Shown: one piece after another, positions 36,601-43,519 of the stretch
Numbering within the stretch: position 1 is the stretch's first letter
Layout of the letters: each line of letters opens with the position of its first letter
From: Bryocella elongata
Lineage (GTDB): Bacteria > Acidobacteriota > Terriglobia > Terriglobales > Acidobacteriaceae
DNA length: 64,000 bases
Direction: 5' to 3'
NCBI RefSeq assembly: GCF_900108185.1
Contig: NZ_FNVA01000004.1
Coordinates: 124,001-188,000 of the forward strand
Notes under the pieces: generated by a model
Told to the model about the DNA's origin: nothing
The model's database searches: none
Seen by the model: only the letters and a program-made list of their open reading frames with translations
Made by a program: the position numbers and the translations under genes

Positions 36601-36926
36601 ACCCGATGGCCGGAACGCAGGTGTTGCAGCACGCAGGCTCAATGCCCGCGTCAGCTTCGCTGGTGAGCGTAGACAACCCGAACGTGGTGCTGACGGCAGT
36701 GAAGAAGGCAGAGGATTCTGATGCACTCATCTTCCGCATGTATGAGTATGCAGGCAAGGCCAGCGAGGTGAAGCTGCATGTGCCTGCAGGCGCGCTGCAT
36801 GCTACCGAGACGAACCTGATGGAGAAGCCTGAGGGCGGGAGATTGAAGCTCTCGGACGATGTCGTGAGCACGGAGATCAAGCCTTACGAGATCCTCACCA
36901 TCGAGGTCGCCTACCCGAAGAAGTAG
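33624..36926 (+). CDS. secreted alpha-mannosidase, glycoside hydrolase family 38
   Basis: A retaining Zn-dependent mannosidase of about 1,100 aa. Residues 1-20 are a signal peptide (RTFVTAAALALVVASVSAQS). Next is a beta-sandwich domain (about 25-170), and the catalytic barrel starts at about 250. It shows the Zn ligands (NAHIDAAWLWP, about 263), the nucleophile aspartate in RIGWNPDSFGYNWQ (about 378), the GVGDHGGGPTR loop and FHDLAAGSG (about 609) that supplies a Zn-binding histidine. C-terminal beta domains fill the rest. The GTG at 33624 is favoured because the signal peptide begins there; a TAGTAT seven bases upstream could be a -10, making it leaderless. Another GTG at 33582 is possible. 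It would act on mannosides in the periplasm or outside. Confidence 0.9.
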   Translation: MRTFVTAAALALVVASVSAQSFTPVREVKNLSQPAKDTLNTLASLDALPATDWKFHAGDVPHGESVTLDDSKWETVKAPYTAAKEAVWFRREITIPKTLNGYDISGARVWFQFQADANGPMPEIIYFNGRRVALGEDLEPIVMFEPAKPGDKILVAVKLLATVDTKRFRAVHLRIEPDADGSSKRPNPDDIRTEALAAQSILPALTPSRRDLLPKVEEAIVAIDMKALAAGDQEAFDASLRKSQAILNTLHPEMAKARVVEAGNAHIDAAWLWPKTETVDVVKRTFSSALQLMNEYPDYTFSQSAAQYSQWMADKYPEMNAQIKQRVKEGRWEIVGGMWVEPDLNIPDGESLVRQLLVGQRTFKDLYGVTARIGWNPDSFGYNWQLPQIYKRSGLDYFVTQKMHWNDTNQLPFRLFWWESPDGSKVLTYFPTDYVHTNVSPSRISADFAESAERNPGTSEVLDLYGVGDHGGGPTRVMLDEADHWIAMGKQGDAAVPTLRYGTAQSYFDDVQKKLNADSPSWNYDSLAKGWTAPAAGKPGMMGIPTWKDDLYFEYHRGIYTTQAKHKWNNRHSEIATLDAEKLASFAWLDGAAYPGDELTESWKKITFNQFHDLAAGSGIGVIYRDAQQEYTEVFHSDKLISEASTQALALHADTRVNSGVPVMLVNPQAWPSSGTVEVAVATPDAAKVVHFVDAAGKPMLAQPVTGAKNDGLVHMLVAAHDVPALGYAVVRAESGAGEATSSLKAAQTAGSITLQNAKLSAIIDKKTGCITSLRAGGTEFFAANSCGNQLQTWADTPKNYDAWNVDPGTLDKPMTPISAVDSVSLVTDGPLRKTVRITRHWQKSSFVEELSLDADAPYVRVDGNVDWHETHVLLKASLPLAATGPKATFEIPYGSIERPTARSNSFEKAQFEVPAMRWGDLGDGKHGVSLINDAKYGYDAVGNQLRITLLRSPTWPDPDADRGAQHFAYAIYPHEGTWKEAHTVQLGYEFDDPMAGTQVLQHAGSMPASASLVSVDNPNVVLTAVKKAEDSDALIFRMYEYAGKASEVKLHVPAGALHATETNLMEKPEGGRLKLSDDVVSTEIKPYEILTIEVAYPKK

Positions 36927-36945
36927 CGTTGGTCGCGGAAGGAAC

Positions 36946-36991
36946 AAGGGCTTCAGTTCTTGAGGATGTCGCTCAAAGGGCTGAAGCCCTT
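36946..36991 (+). terminator. terminator after the mannosidase
   Basis: AAGGGCTTCAG (36946-36956) is the exact reverse complement of CTGAAGCCCTT (36981-36991), with a 24-base loop. A T-rich tail is weak. It lies between the mannosidase and the convergent thioredoxin gene and can act for both strands. Confidence 0.6.
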
Positions 36992-37025
36992 TACTATTGG
37001 GCCCCATGTCCACGTCAACGGAGAT

Positions 37026-37574
37026 CTACTGCGCAGCGATGATCTCGTTCACCCAGTGCTTAAGCACGGTCTCTGGAACGACACCGTTGATCGAATGCAT
37101 CACGTGGCCGTTTCGCGAGAGGTAGAAGGTGGTGGGCACCGTGTGCATGTCGCCGACGGCGTCATGCATCTCCGGTGAAAGCTGAGCCAGGGGATACGTC
37201 GCACCTTTGGACTGCATGTAGGCGACAGCGTCCTGGTAGTCCTGCGGGTCATCGACGATGCCGACGATCACGAGATCGTCTGCATGTTCGCGCTGCAATT
37301 GAGCGAGCCATGGAAGCTCCAGCTTGCATGGACCGCACCAAGGGGCCCAGTAGTTGAGCAGCACGGCTTTGCCTGCGAAGGTCGCGTTCGAGATGGGCGC
37401 ACCGCGCAGGTCGCGAAGATGAAGCTGCACGACGTCAATCTGCTTTGGCGCGCGGAAGTGTATGGTCTTCCAGACTTCGAAGCCTACGAAGGTAAGGAAC
37501 AGCAGTAGCGTGACGCGGCCGGTCCCCTTGCGGGGTTCAGAACGTCCGGTCGCTGTTGCATTGTGCTGAGGCAT
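37026..37574 (-). CDS. TlpA-like membrane-anchored thioredoxin
   Basis: A 182-aa thiol-disulfide protein. One N-terminal membrane segment (residues about 21-35, VTLLLFLTFVGFEVW) anchors it with the catalytic domain outside the cytoplasm. The active site is WCGPC within NYWAPWCGPCKLELPWL, and the cis-proline motif is TVPTTFYL. The domain ends with the usual beta-alpha unit. Such proteins reduce disulfides for cytochrome c maturation or other periplasmic targets; no partner gene is nearby. The start ATG at 37574 gives the membrane anchor. It lies 137 bp downstream of nadC on the same strand and may be transcribed with it. Confidence 0.85.
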   Translation of the reverse strand: MPQHNATATGRSEPRKGTGRVTLLLFLTFVGFEVWKTIHFRAPKQIDVVQLHLRDLRGAPISNATFAGKAVLLNYWAPWCGPCKLELPWLAQLQREHADDLVIVGIVDDPQDYQDAVAYMQSKGATYPLAQLSPEMHDAVGDMHTVPTTFYLSRNGHVMHSINGVVPETVLKHWVNEIIAAQ

Positions 37575-37669
37575 CCTGGTTGAGTGTAGCGAAAGGCGGA
37601 GCCAGAACATTTTCCCTATTGCTGGGTATCTCAAGAGAGGCGTGCTGTGGCGTTTTATTGCGGAAAACT

Positions 37670-37706
37670 CCCATAGGGATCAGGCCATCCCTGCACACCC
37701 ATAGGG
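37670..37706. repeat. two copies of CCCATAGGG between tlpA-like gene and nadC
   Basis: The nonamer CCCATAGGG, itself nearly palindromic, occurs at 37670-37678 and 37698-37706, 28 bases apart (about 2.7 helical turns). The region lies just behind the nadC stop and upstream of the thioredoxin gene. It could be an operator or part of a hairpin; no function is established. Confidence 0.4.
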
Positions 37707-37710
37707 TGCT

Positions 37711-38571
37711 TCAGGCGTCAATGTCGAGGCCCAGGTCGAGGGCGCGTACGCTATGGGTGAGCGCGCCGACGGAGATGACATCGACGCCGGTCTCGGCGAT
37801 TGCGCGCACGGTGTCGAGCGACACGTTGCCGCTGGCTTCGATGAGGACTTGCGGCGCTCTCTCGCGAATGAGTGCAACACCAGCGCGCATGTCCTCAAGG
37901 GAGAAGTTGTCGAGCATCACGGTGTCTGCACCGGCGGCGAGCACTGATTCGATCTGGTCGATACGATCGACCTCGACTTCCTTGTGGGTGGTGTGCGGCA
38001 GCGTGGCGAAGCCCTCGCGCAAGGACTCCGTGAGCGAACGCTCGCCGTTGCTGGTGAGGATGGCGAGGTGGTTATCTTTGGCCATCAGCGCGTCGGAGAG
38101 TGAGAATCGGTGGTTGTGCGCTCCGCCGCAGCGCACAGCATAGCGCTCGATGAGGCGCAGGCCGGGCGTCGTCTTTCGCGTGTCGACGATGCGTGCTGTG
38201 GTATGGGCAACCTCATGCACATAGCGTGCGGTCAGGGTCGCGATGCCGGATAGCCGCTGCGTGAAGTTGAGAGCAACGCGCTCGGCTGTGAGGATCGCGC
38301 GCGCGGAGCCTTCGATCGTGGCGATCAATGCTCCGCGGTTGAAGGTGCTGCCGTCGTGAAGTTGGAACGTCGTCGCGACGCCGCCGGTCAGACGCATCGC
38401 GGTGGAAAAGAGATCTTCACCACAGAGGACGCCGTCTTCGCGAGCGACGAGCTTCGCCGTTGTGCGTGCGTCAACGGGGATGAGCGTTTGTGCGGTGATG
38501 TCACCCCATGGCGCGTCTTCTGAGAGCGCCATGCGGACGAGCGCTTCAATCGCAGCGGGATCGGGACGCAT
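37711..38571 (-). CDS. nadC: nicotinate-nucleotide pyrophosphorylase (quinolinate phosphoribosyltransferase)
   Basis: The last enzyme specific to de novo NAD synthesis: quinolinate plus PRPP gives nicotinate mononucleotide, PPi and CO2. The 286-aa product has the family stretches SEDAPWGDITAQTLI, LTAERVALNFTQRLSGIAT, ARIVDTRKTTPGLR, CGGAHNHRFSLSDALMAKDNH and the C-terminal MLDNFS and EASGNVSLDTV. All substrate-binding Arg and Lys residues in those motifs are present. The ATG start shares a base with the nadB stop (38571). It is third in the nadABC operon. Confidence 0.96.
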   Translation of the reverse strand: MRPDPAAIEALVRMALSEDAPWGDITAQTLIPVDARTTAKLVAREDGVLCGEDLFSTAMRLTGGVATTFQLHDGSTFNRGALIATIEGSARAILTAERVALNFTQRLSGIATLTARYVHEVAHTTARIVDTRKTTPGLRLIERYAVRCGGAHNHRFSLSDALMAKDNHLAILTSNGERSLTESLREGFATLPHTTHKEVEVDRIDQIESVLAAGADTVMLDNFSLEDMRAGVALIRERAPQVLIEASGNVSLDTVRAIAETGVDVISVGALTHSVRALDLGLDIDA

Positions 38572-40157
38572 CAACGTGAGAACTCCAGCTCGTTTGCGAC
38601 CGTGGTCTGCGCTGCCGTCGAATACACGAGCGAGCGGTGCCACGCCTCAAGGGTTTCCGGGTAATCGACACGGAAGTGAGCGCCGCGAGACTCGGTACGG
38701 GCCAGGGCCGCGGCGGTGACGACGCGTGCGATCGCGAGCAGGTTCGCCGTCTCGAGCGAGTCGAGATCGCTTCCCGTCGCGCGCCACGAATCAAGCTGCA
38801 CCAGCGCGGCGCGTAGCGTCGAGCCGTTGCGCTCGATGCCCACCGCATCCCACATGATGGCCTGCAATGCTGTGCGGCTTACAGGCCGCGTGAGCACGCT
38901 GGTCTCAGAGGGAAGCTGAAAGAAGCTGGCGAGCTGCGGCCCGGGCCCACTCCAACGCTCGCTTTGCCACTCGGCATCGTCGTTCAGCAGATTGGCGCAG
39001 CGCCAGGCGAAGACAAGGCTCTCGAGCAGAGAGTTGGACGCGAGGCGGTTGGCTCCGTGGACGCCGGTGCACGCCACCTCGCCTACGGCGAAGAGGCCGG
39101 GGATCGAGGTGCGGCCGTGCAGGTCGGTGCGCACGCCGCCCATCCAGTAATGTGCCGCTGGAGTGACGGGGATGGGATCGATGGTCCAGTCGAGGCCTCG
39201 CGCGAGGCAGGCGCGATGGATGCTTGGGAAGCGCCGCTCGAGGAAGCCTTTGCCGTTGCGCTGCTCAAGCACGGTCGCATCAAGGCGAACTGGTGTGCCG
39301 TTCTGCGCAGCCATCTGCATCGCGATGCCACGCGCCACAACATCGCGCGGAGCCAGCTCGGCATCGGGATGGATGGCCTGCATGAAGCGACGGCCATGGG
39401 TATCGACGAGCACTGCGCCTTCGCCGCGGACGGCCTCAGAGATCAGGAACGTATCTCCAGTGGCGAGCGCGGTGGGGTGGAACTGGTAGAACTCTGCATC
39501 GGCGATCTGAGCGCCCGCGCGGAGTGCCATCGCGAAGCCGTCGCCGGTGGCGCCGATGGGATTGGTGGTGTAGCGATACAGCTGGCCCGCACCGCCCGAG
39601 GCGAGTATTACGGCGTCTGCGCTGAGTGTGCGACGAAGGCCTGCCTGCAGGACCTCCATGCCGGTGAGCACGCCACATTCGATGACGAGGTCGCAGGCGA
39701 AGGTATGTTCCATCACGTTGACCTTCGACGATCGCACGGCGTGTACCAGCGCGAGTTCGATCGAGAGCCCGGTGGCGTCGCCTTTGGCGTGGAGGATGCG
39801 AGCGTGAGAGTGTGCCGCTTCGAGACCGCGGGCGAGTTCGCCATTGTGCTCGTCGAATTGCACGCCGAGGGCGATGAGGTCGCGGATGCGTGCGGGGCCC
39901 TCGGTGCAAAGGACACTGACGGCCTCGGGATCGCAGAGGCCCGCACCGGCACGGAGGGTATCGGCGATGTGCTCGGCGACGCTGTCGTCGGGGAACATGA
40001 CGGCAGCGATGCCGCCCTGCGCCCAGCGGGTGTTGCTCTCGGCGAGCTCATGCTTGGTGACAAGCGTGACGTCGTGCTGCTTGCTCAGTTCCAGTGCCGC
40101 GATGAGGCCAGCGATACCGCTGCCGACGACGATGATCTTCCTGCGGGACGGGTTCAT
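38571..40157 (-). CDS. nadB: L-aspartate oxidase
   Basis: An FAD enzyme that oxidises L-aspartate to iminoaspartate for quinolinate synthase. The dinucleotide-binding motif is VVGSGIAGLIAALEL (residues about 10-25), followed by NTRWAQGGIAAV, SGGAGQLYRYTTNPIGATGDG, the active-site loop DAEFYQFHPTAL and, in the C-terminal part, HYWMGGVRTDLHGRTSIPGLFAVGEVACTG. At 528 aa it is complete. It overlaps nadA by four bases and nadC by one, indicating tight translational coupling. Confidence 0.97.
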   Translation of the reverse strand: MNPSRRKIIVVGSGIAGLIAALELSKQHDVTLVTKHELAESNTRWAQGGIAAVMFPDDSVAEHIADTLRAGAGLCDPEAVSVLCTEGPARIRDLIALGVQFDEHNGELARGLEAAHSHARILHAKGDATGLSIELALVHAVRSSKVNVMEHTFACDLVIECGVLTGMEVLQAGLRRTLSADAVILASGGAGQLYRYTTNPIGATGDGFAMALRAGAQIADAEFYQFHPTALATGDTFLISEAVRGEGAVLVDTHGRRFMQAIHPDAELAPRDVVARGIAMQMAAQNGTPVRLDATVLEQRNGKGFLERRFPSIHRACLARGLDWTIDPIPVTPAAHYWMGGVRTDLHGRTSIPGLFAVGEVACTGVHGANRLASNSLLESLVFAWRCANLLNDDAEWQSERWSGPGPQLASFFQLPSETSVLTRPVSRTALQAIMWDAVGIERNGSTLRAALVQLDSWRATGSDLDSLETANLLAIARVVTAAALARTESRGAHFRVDYPETLEAWHRSLVYSTAAQTTVANELEFSR

Positions 40158-41449
40158 GCGGACCTCCTGTCCGTCGCAGGCTTCAGAGCGAGCATGCGTT
40201 CGAGCGCGACACGGGCGGGTGCGGCGATCGCTTCTGGAACGGTGATGCGGTTCAGGAGCTCACCGCGCTCCAGCGACTCCAGCACCCACGCAAGGTAGCT
40301 GGGATGAATGCGGTACATCGTCGAGCACGGGCAGATGATGGAGTCGAGGCAGAAGATGGTCTTGTCGGGATGCTCGTTAGCGAGGCGCTGCACCATGTTG
40401 ATCTCGGTGCCGATGGCGAAGATCGAGCCTGCCGGTGCGGCTTCGACGCGCTTCTTGATGAGCTCGGTTGAGCCATGCTCGTCGGCCGCGTCGACGACCT
40501 CCATCGTGCACTCGGGGTGCACGATGACGTGGACGCCGGGGTGACGCTGGCGCGCAAAGCTGATCTGGTCGACGGTGAAGCGCTTGTGCACGGAGCAGAA
40601 GCCATGCCACAGGATGACGCGGGCGTCGCGGATCTGCTGGGGCGTGAGGCCACCCATGGGCTTGTTGGGATCCCAGACCGGCATCTGCTCCAGCGGAATG
40701 CCCATCTTCTTCGCGGTGTTGCGTCCGAGGTGCTGGTCGGGGAAGAAGAGCACGCGCTGGCCGCGTTCGAAGGCCCACTGCAGTACGGTCTCCGCGTTCG
40801 ATGAGGTGCAGACCACGCCGCCATGCTCGCCGCAGAAGGCCTTGAGCGACGCGGCCGAGTTCATGTAGGTGACGGGCAGGACGGGCTGTTTGTCGGAGCC
40901 ATCGCTGGCTGTACCGAGGACGGAAGCGAGTTCCTCCCAGCAGTCGGTGACGGAGTCGATCTCGGCCATGTCGGCCATGGAGCAGCCGGCGGCGAGGTTG
41001 GGCAGGATCACGGCCTGCTCGGCGCGCGAGAGGATGTCTGCCGTCTCGGCCATGAAGTGCACGCCGCAGAAGACGATGTATTCGGCGTTGGGCTTCGTTT
41101 TTGCTGCCTGGGCAAGCTGGAAGCTGTCGCCGAGGAAATCGGCGTAGCGGACGATCTCGTCGCGCTGATAAAAGTGGCCCAGGATCACGAGCCGGTCGCC
41201 AAGAGCGTGCTTCGCCGCGCGGATGCGGAGGTCGAGCTCAGCCGCGGTCGCGTTCCGGTATTCGCGCGGAATGATGCCTTGCCTGGGTGCGTCGGAGGGC
41301 AGGGGATCGGCGATGGAGGCGCCAGGACCGTAGCCCTCGTTGTCATGCTCCCAGGGTCCCTCTGCCAATGCGGACGAACACGTGCTGCTTCCGGCTCCTC
41401 GCTGTTCGCCTATGCGAATCAACTGGATGGTTTGATCGATCGATGCCAC
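40154..41449 (-). CDS. nadA: quinolinate synthase A
   Basis: A 4Fe-4S enzyme that joins iminoaspartate and DHAP to form quinolinate. The cluster cysteines are visible in FCGVHFMAE, in MEVV-preceding HPECTMEV and in ICPCSTMYRIHP. The fold core begins about residue 80 (LGDRLVILGHFYQRDEIV). GTG at 41449 is chosen as start because AAGGAGC lies six bases upstream; it gives 431 aa. The first 70 residues (a Gly/Ser-rich extension) precede the conserved part. It is the first gene of the nadA-nadB-nadC operon. The leader holds an imperfect hairpin (41510-41545), but no NAD-I riboswitch of the type reported upstream of acidobacterial nadA was recognised. Confidence 0.94.
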   Translation of the reverse strand: MASIDQTIQLIRIGEQRGAGSSTCSSALAEGPWEHDNEGYGPGASIADPLPSDAPRQGIIPREYRNATAAELDLRIRAAKHALGDRLVILGHFYQRDEIVRYADFLGDSFQLAQAAKTKPNAEYIVFCGVHFMAETADILSRAEQAVILPNLAAGCSMADMAEIDSVTDCWEELASVLGTASDGSDKQPVLPVTYMNSAASLKAFCGEHGGVVCTSSNAETVLQWAFERGQRVLFFPDQHLGRNTAKKMGIPLEQMPVWDPNKPMGGLTPQQIRDARVILWHGFCSVHKRFTVDQISFARQRHPGVHVIVHPECTMEVVDAADEHGSTELIKKRVEAAPAGSIFAIGTEINMVQRLANEHPDKTIFCLDSIICPCSTMYRIHPSYLAWVLESLERGELLNRITVPEAIAAPARVALERMLALKPATDRRSA

Positions 41450-41625
41450 GTACAGCTCCTTCAGGGACCCGTTGACTACTCGCGCGTTGCAGATGCCGCG
41501 CCTCAACACTGCGTGTCGGGACCTCGAATGCGCTCCCGCGACGCACTCATTGGATACGGTGAGCCGTGCGCAGGTTTCGCCCCTTAACAGGCTATCGTGT
41601 TTGTCGTGTAAAGACTCGGAGGGGC

Positions 41626-43008
41626 TCAGAACCGGGTTGAGGATTCGGGTTCGGGTGTGGGCGTGAGGCTGGCGTCGGAGCCTGGCGTGATAAGGCCCTC
41701 GCCCAGGTCACGCTTTGCCAGCATGGCGAGGGACTGGCCCTCTTCTGACTGCTGGCGACCGAACTTGCTTCGTCCCACGCGCTGCGAGCCGTAGATGCCG
41801 GTGTGTCCGGAGAAGAGGTAGCTCACGACGCAGGCGATCGCGGCGTAGGCTCCGGCTTCGCCGCCGAAGAGTTCCACAGCGAGCAGGGTCGAAGAGATAG
41901 GAGTATTTGCTGCCCCGGCGAAGACCGCAGCGAAGCCCATACCCGCGAGCAGCCCGGCAGGGAGGGGCAACAGGCGCGAGAGCGCATTGCCCAGGGTCGC
42001 GCCGATGTAGAAGAGCGGGGTGACCTCGCCGCCCTTGAAGCCCGTGCCGATGGAGGCGGCGGTGAAGATGAGCTTGCCTGCGAAGTCATACGGCGGCAGC
42101 TTGTTGTGGAAGGCGTCGACGATGATGGGCACGCCGAGCCCAATGTAGCGCGTGCTGCCAAGTGCGAAGACCGCAGCCGTGACGACGAGGCCCCCGGCGA
42201 TGGGGCGGAACTCCGGGCGGCTGATGAAGCGGCGCGCCGTGTGGGAGATGAAGTGTGTGAGGCGCGAGAAGGCCATCGCTGCGAGTCCAAAGGCGACTCC
42301 CGCGATGGCAGCCAGGACGATGCCTTGCACGGTCATCGCCGGGACGTCTCCGACCACGTAATGCGTGTGTGCGACGCCGGGGACGAAGCGCGCCCAGAAG
42401 CGGGTGACAAGGTCACCGACGAACGCGGCGAGGAAACACGGTGCGATGGCGTCGTAGCTGAGCTTGCCGATCGCGAGGACCTCGATGCCGAAGACCGCTC
42501 CGGCCATGGGTGTGCCGAAGACCGAGCCGAAGCCAGCGCTGATGCCGGCCATGAGCAGGATACGGCGCTCGGGTGACGTGAGGCGAAGGGGACCGCTGAG
42601 CTGGTCGGCGAGGGACGCTCCGGTCTGAATCGCAGTGCCTTCGCGGCCCACGGAAGCGCCAAAGAGGTGGCTGATAAACGTCCCGAGGAGGATGAGCGGC
42701 GTCATGCGCGCGGGGATCGTGGTGCGCGGGTCGTGGACCTCTTCGAGGATGAGGTTGTTGCCGCCTTCGACGGACTTGCCGAAGAGCTTGTAGAGCAGGC
42801 CCACGGCCCAGCCTGCCGGCGCGAGCAGAAGGATCAGCCAGCGGTGCGATTCGCGGATGTTGGTGGCCCAGGTGAGAGAGGCGAGCAGCGTCGCGGAGGC
42901 GGTGCCTGCCATCATCCCCACAACGGAGGCGATGGGAATCCAGCGAACCAGATCCTTGAGGATGTGGAGCTGTTCACTGAAGAGATTGCGGGACGTGTTT
43001 TCGGGCAA
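41626..43008 (-). CDS. CLC-family fluoride/proton antiporter (CLC-F type)
   Basis: A dimeric membrane antiporter that would expel fluoride. The 460-aa product has the CLC core with about ten or more membrane helices. The gating glutamate lies in GREGTAIQTGASLADQ. The usual GSGIP loop is replaced by VEGGNNLI, a feature I associate with fluoride-specific CLC proteins, which lack the chloride-binding serine. The third ion loop reads GGEVTPLFYIGATLGN, also like CLC-F. The start is TTG at 43008, with AGGAG (minus strand, 43019-43015) six bases before it. The fluoride riboswitch just upstream strongly supports the substrate. The C-terminus is Asp/Glu/Ser-rich and soluble. Confidence 0.9.
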   Translation of the reverse strand: MPENTSRNLFSEQLHILKDLVRWIPIASVVGMMAGTASATLLASLTWATNIRESHRWLILLLAPAGWAVGLLYKLFGKSVEGGNNLILEEVHDPRTTIPARMTPLILLGTFISHLFGASVGREGTAIQTGASLADQLSGPLRLTSPERRILLMAGISAGFGSVFGTPMAGAVFGIEVLAIGKLSYDAIAPCFLAAFVGDLVTRFWARFVPGVAHTHYVVGDVPAMTVQGIVLAAIAGVAFGLAAMAFSRLTHFISHTARRFISRPEFRPIAGGLVVTAAVFALGSTRYIGLGVPIIVDAFHNKLPPYDFAGKLIFTAASIGTGFKGGEVTPLFYIGATLGNALSRLLPLPAGLLAGMGFAAVFAGAANTPISSTLLAVELFGGEAGAYAAIACVVSYLFSGHTGIYGSQRVGRSKFGRQQSEEGQSLAMLAKRDLGEGLITPGSDASLTPTPEPESSTRF

Positions 43009-43011
43009 AGG

Positions 43012-43095
43012 AATCTCCTACGGATCTGGTTTGCAAGATCGCAGGAGTTATCAGCTCCAGCCAGGAGGCCGGGCATCGTAGCGAACTCCATCGCC
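43012..43095 (-). promoter_or_regulatory. fluoride riboswitch (crcB motif) and Shine-Dalgarno of the CLC-F gene
   Basis: Reading the minus strand from 43095, GGCGATGGAGTTCGC (43095-43081) and GCTGATAACTCCTGC (43055-43041) match the conserved 5' and 3' parts of the fluoride riboswitch. GGAGTT at 43089-43084 pairs with AACTCC at 43049-43044, the required pseudoknot. A stem CTCC/GGAG lies between. The Shine-Dalgarno AGGAG (43019-43015) is the reverse complement of CTCCT (43047-43043), which overlaps the pseudoknot strand. So without fluoride the strand can mask the ribosome site, and with fluoride it is held in the pseudoknot. This points to translational control. The aptamer itself spans about 43037-43095. 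Confidence 0.93.
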
Positions 43096-43202
43096 TACGG
43101 TTGTAAGAACAAGATAGCAAGGGGAGAAGTTAGCGTCAATGCGTCTGGGCTTGCTCGCGAGGGCAAAGGTCCGAGGACGCCCTGGCTCTTTTAAAAAGGA
43201 GC

Positions 43203-43361
43203 TCAGAGGCGATCCGCCTGATAGCCAGCTTTGCGAAGCAGAGCAACGACTCCGCCCGGTCCAACGAGGTGTCCTGCACCGACTGCGACGAAGTCCGTCT
43301 GGTTGCCATGGATGAGCTCGGCGAGCCTGGGCATCCAGCTTCGGTTCCGGTCTGGTGGAGC
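43203..43361 (-). pseudogene. C-terminal remnant of a TraB/GumN-type protein
   Basis: The minus strand here reads RNRSWMPRLAELIHGNQTDF followed by VAVGAGHLVGPGGVVALLRKAGY and a stop. This is the recognisable C-terminal end of the TraB/GumN (haem-degrading-like domain) family. The usual 200 or more upstream residues, including the HGTIH-type motif, are missing, and the region upstream runs directly into the promoter of the sensor kinase. No credible start codon precedes it. It is therefore a fragment left by deletion, between the riboswitch and the kinase gene. Confidence 0.65.
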
Positions 43362-43519
43362 ACCTGAATCGTTGCCCCGGGCTTGGCGCGAAGATTGAGA
43401 GATCTCGAGGCCGATAGGAGAAAATGCCCCTGACAGTTGACGAATCATGAATGGAACGCAAACAGCTCCTTCCTCGACACGTCCGAGTCGCTTACAGAGG
43501 GCGGGGGTAAGCTATTCGC

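Noticed and set aside
38964..40298. 444-codon plus-strand frame opposite nadB
   Set aside because: nadB has all L-aspartate oxidase motifs on the minus strand; this frame has no recognisable domain.
41450..41625. NAD-I riboswitch upstream of nadA
   Set aside because: The CAACA...CCCGTAGG and GCAGCGAATCTACTGG blocks of the known aptamer were not found on the minus strand. Only unrelated hairpins are present.
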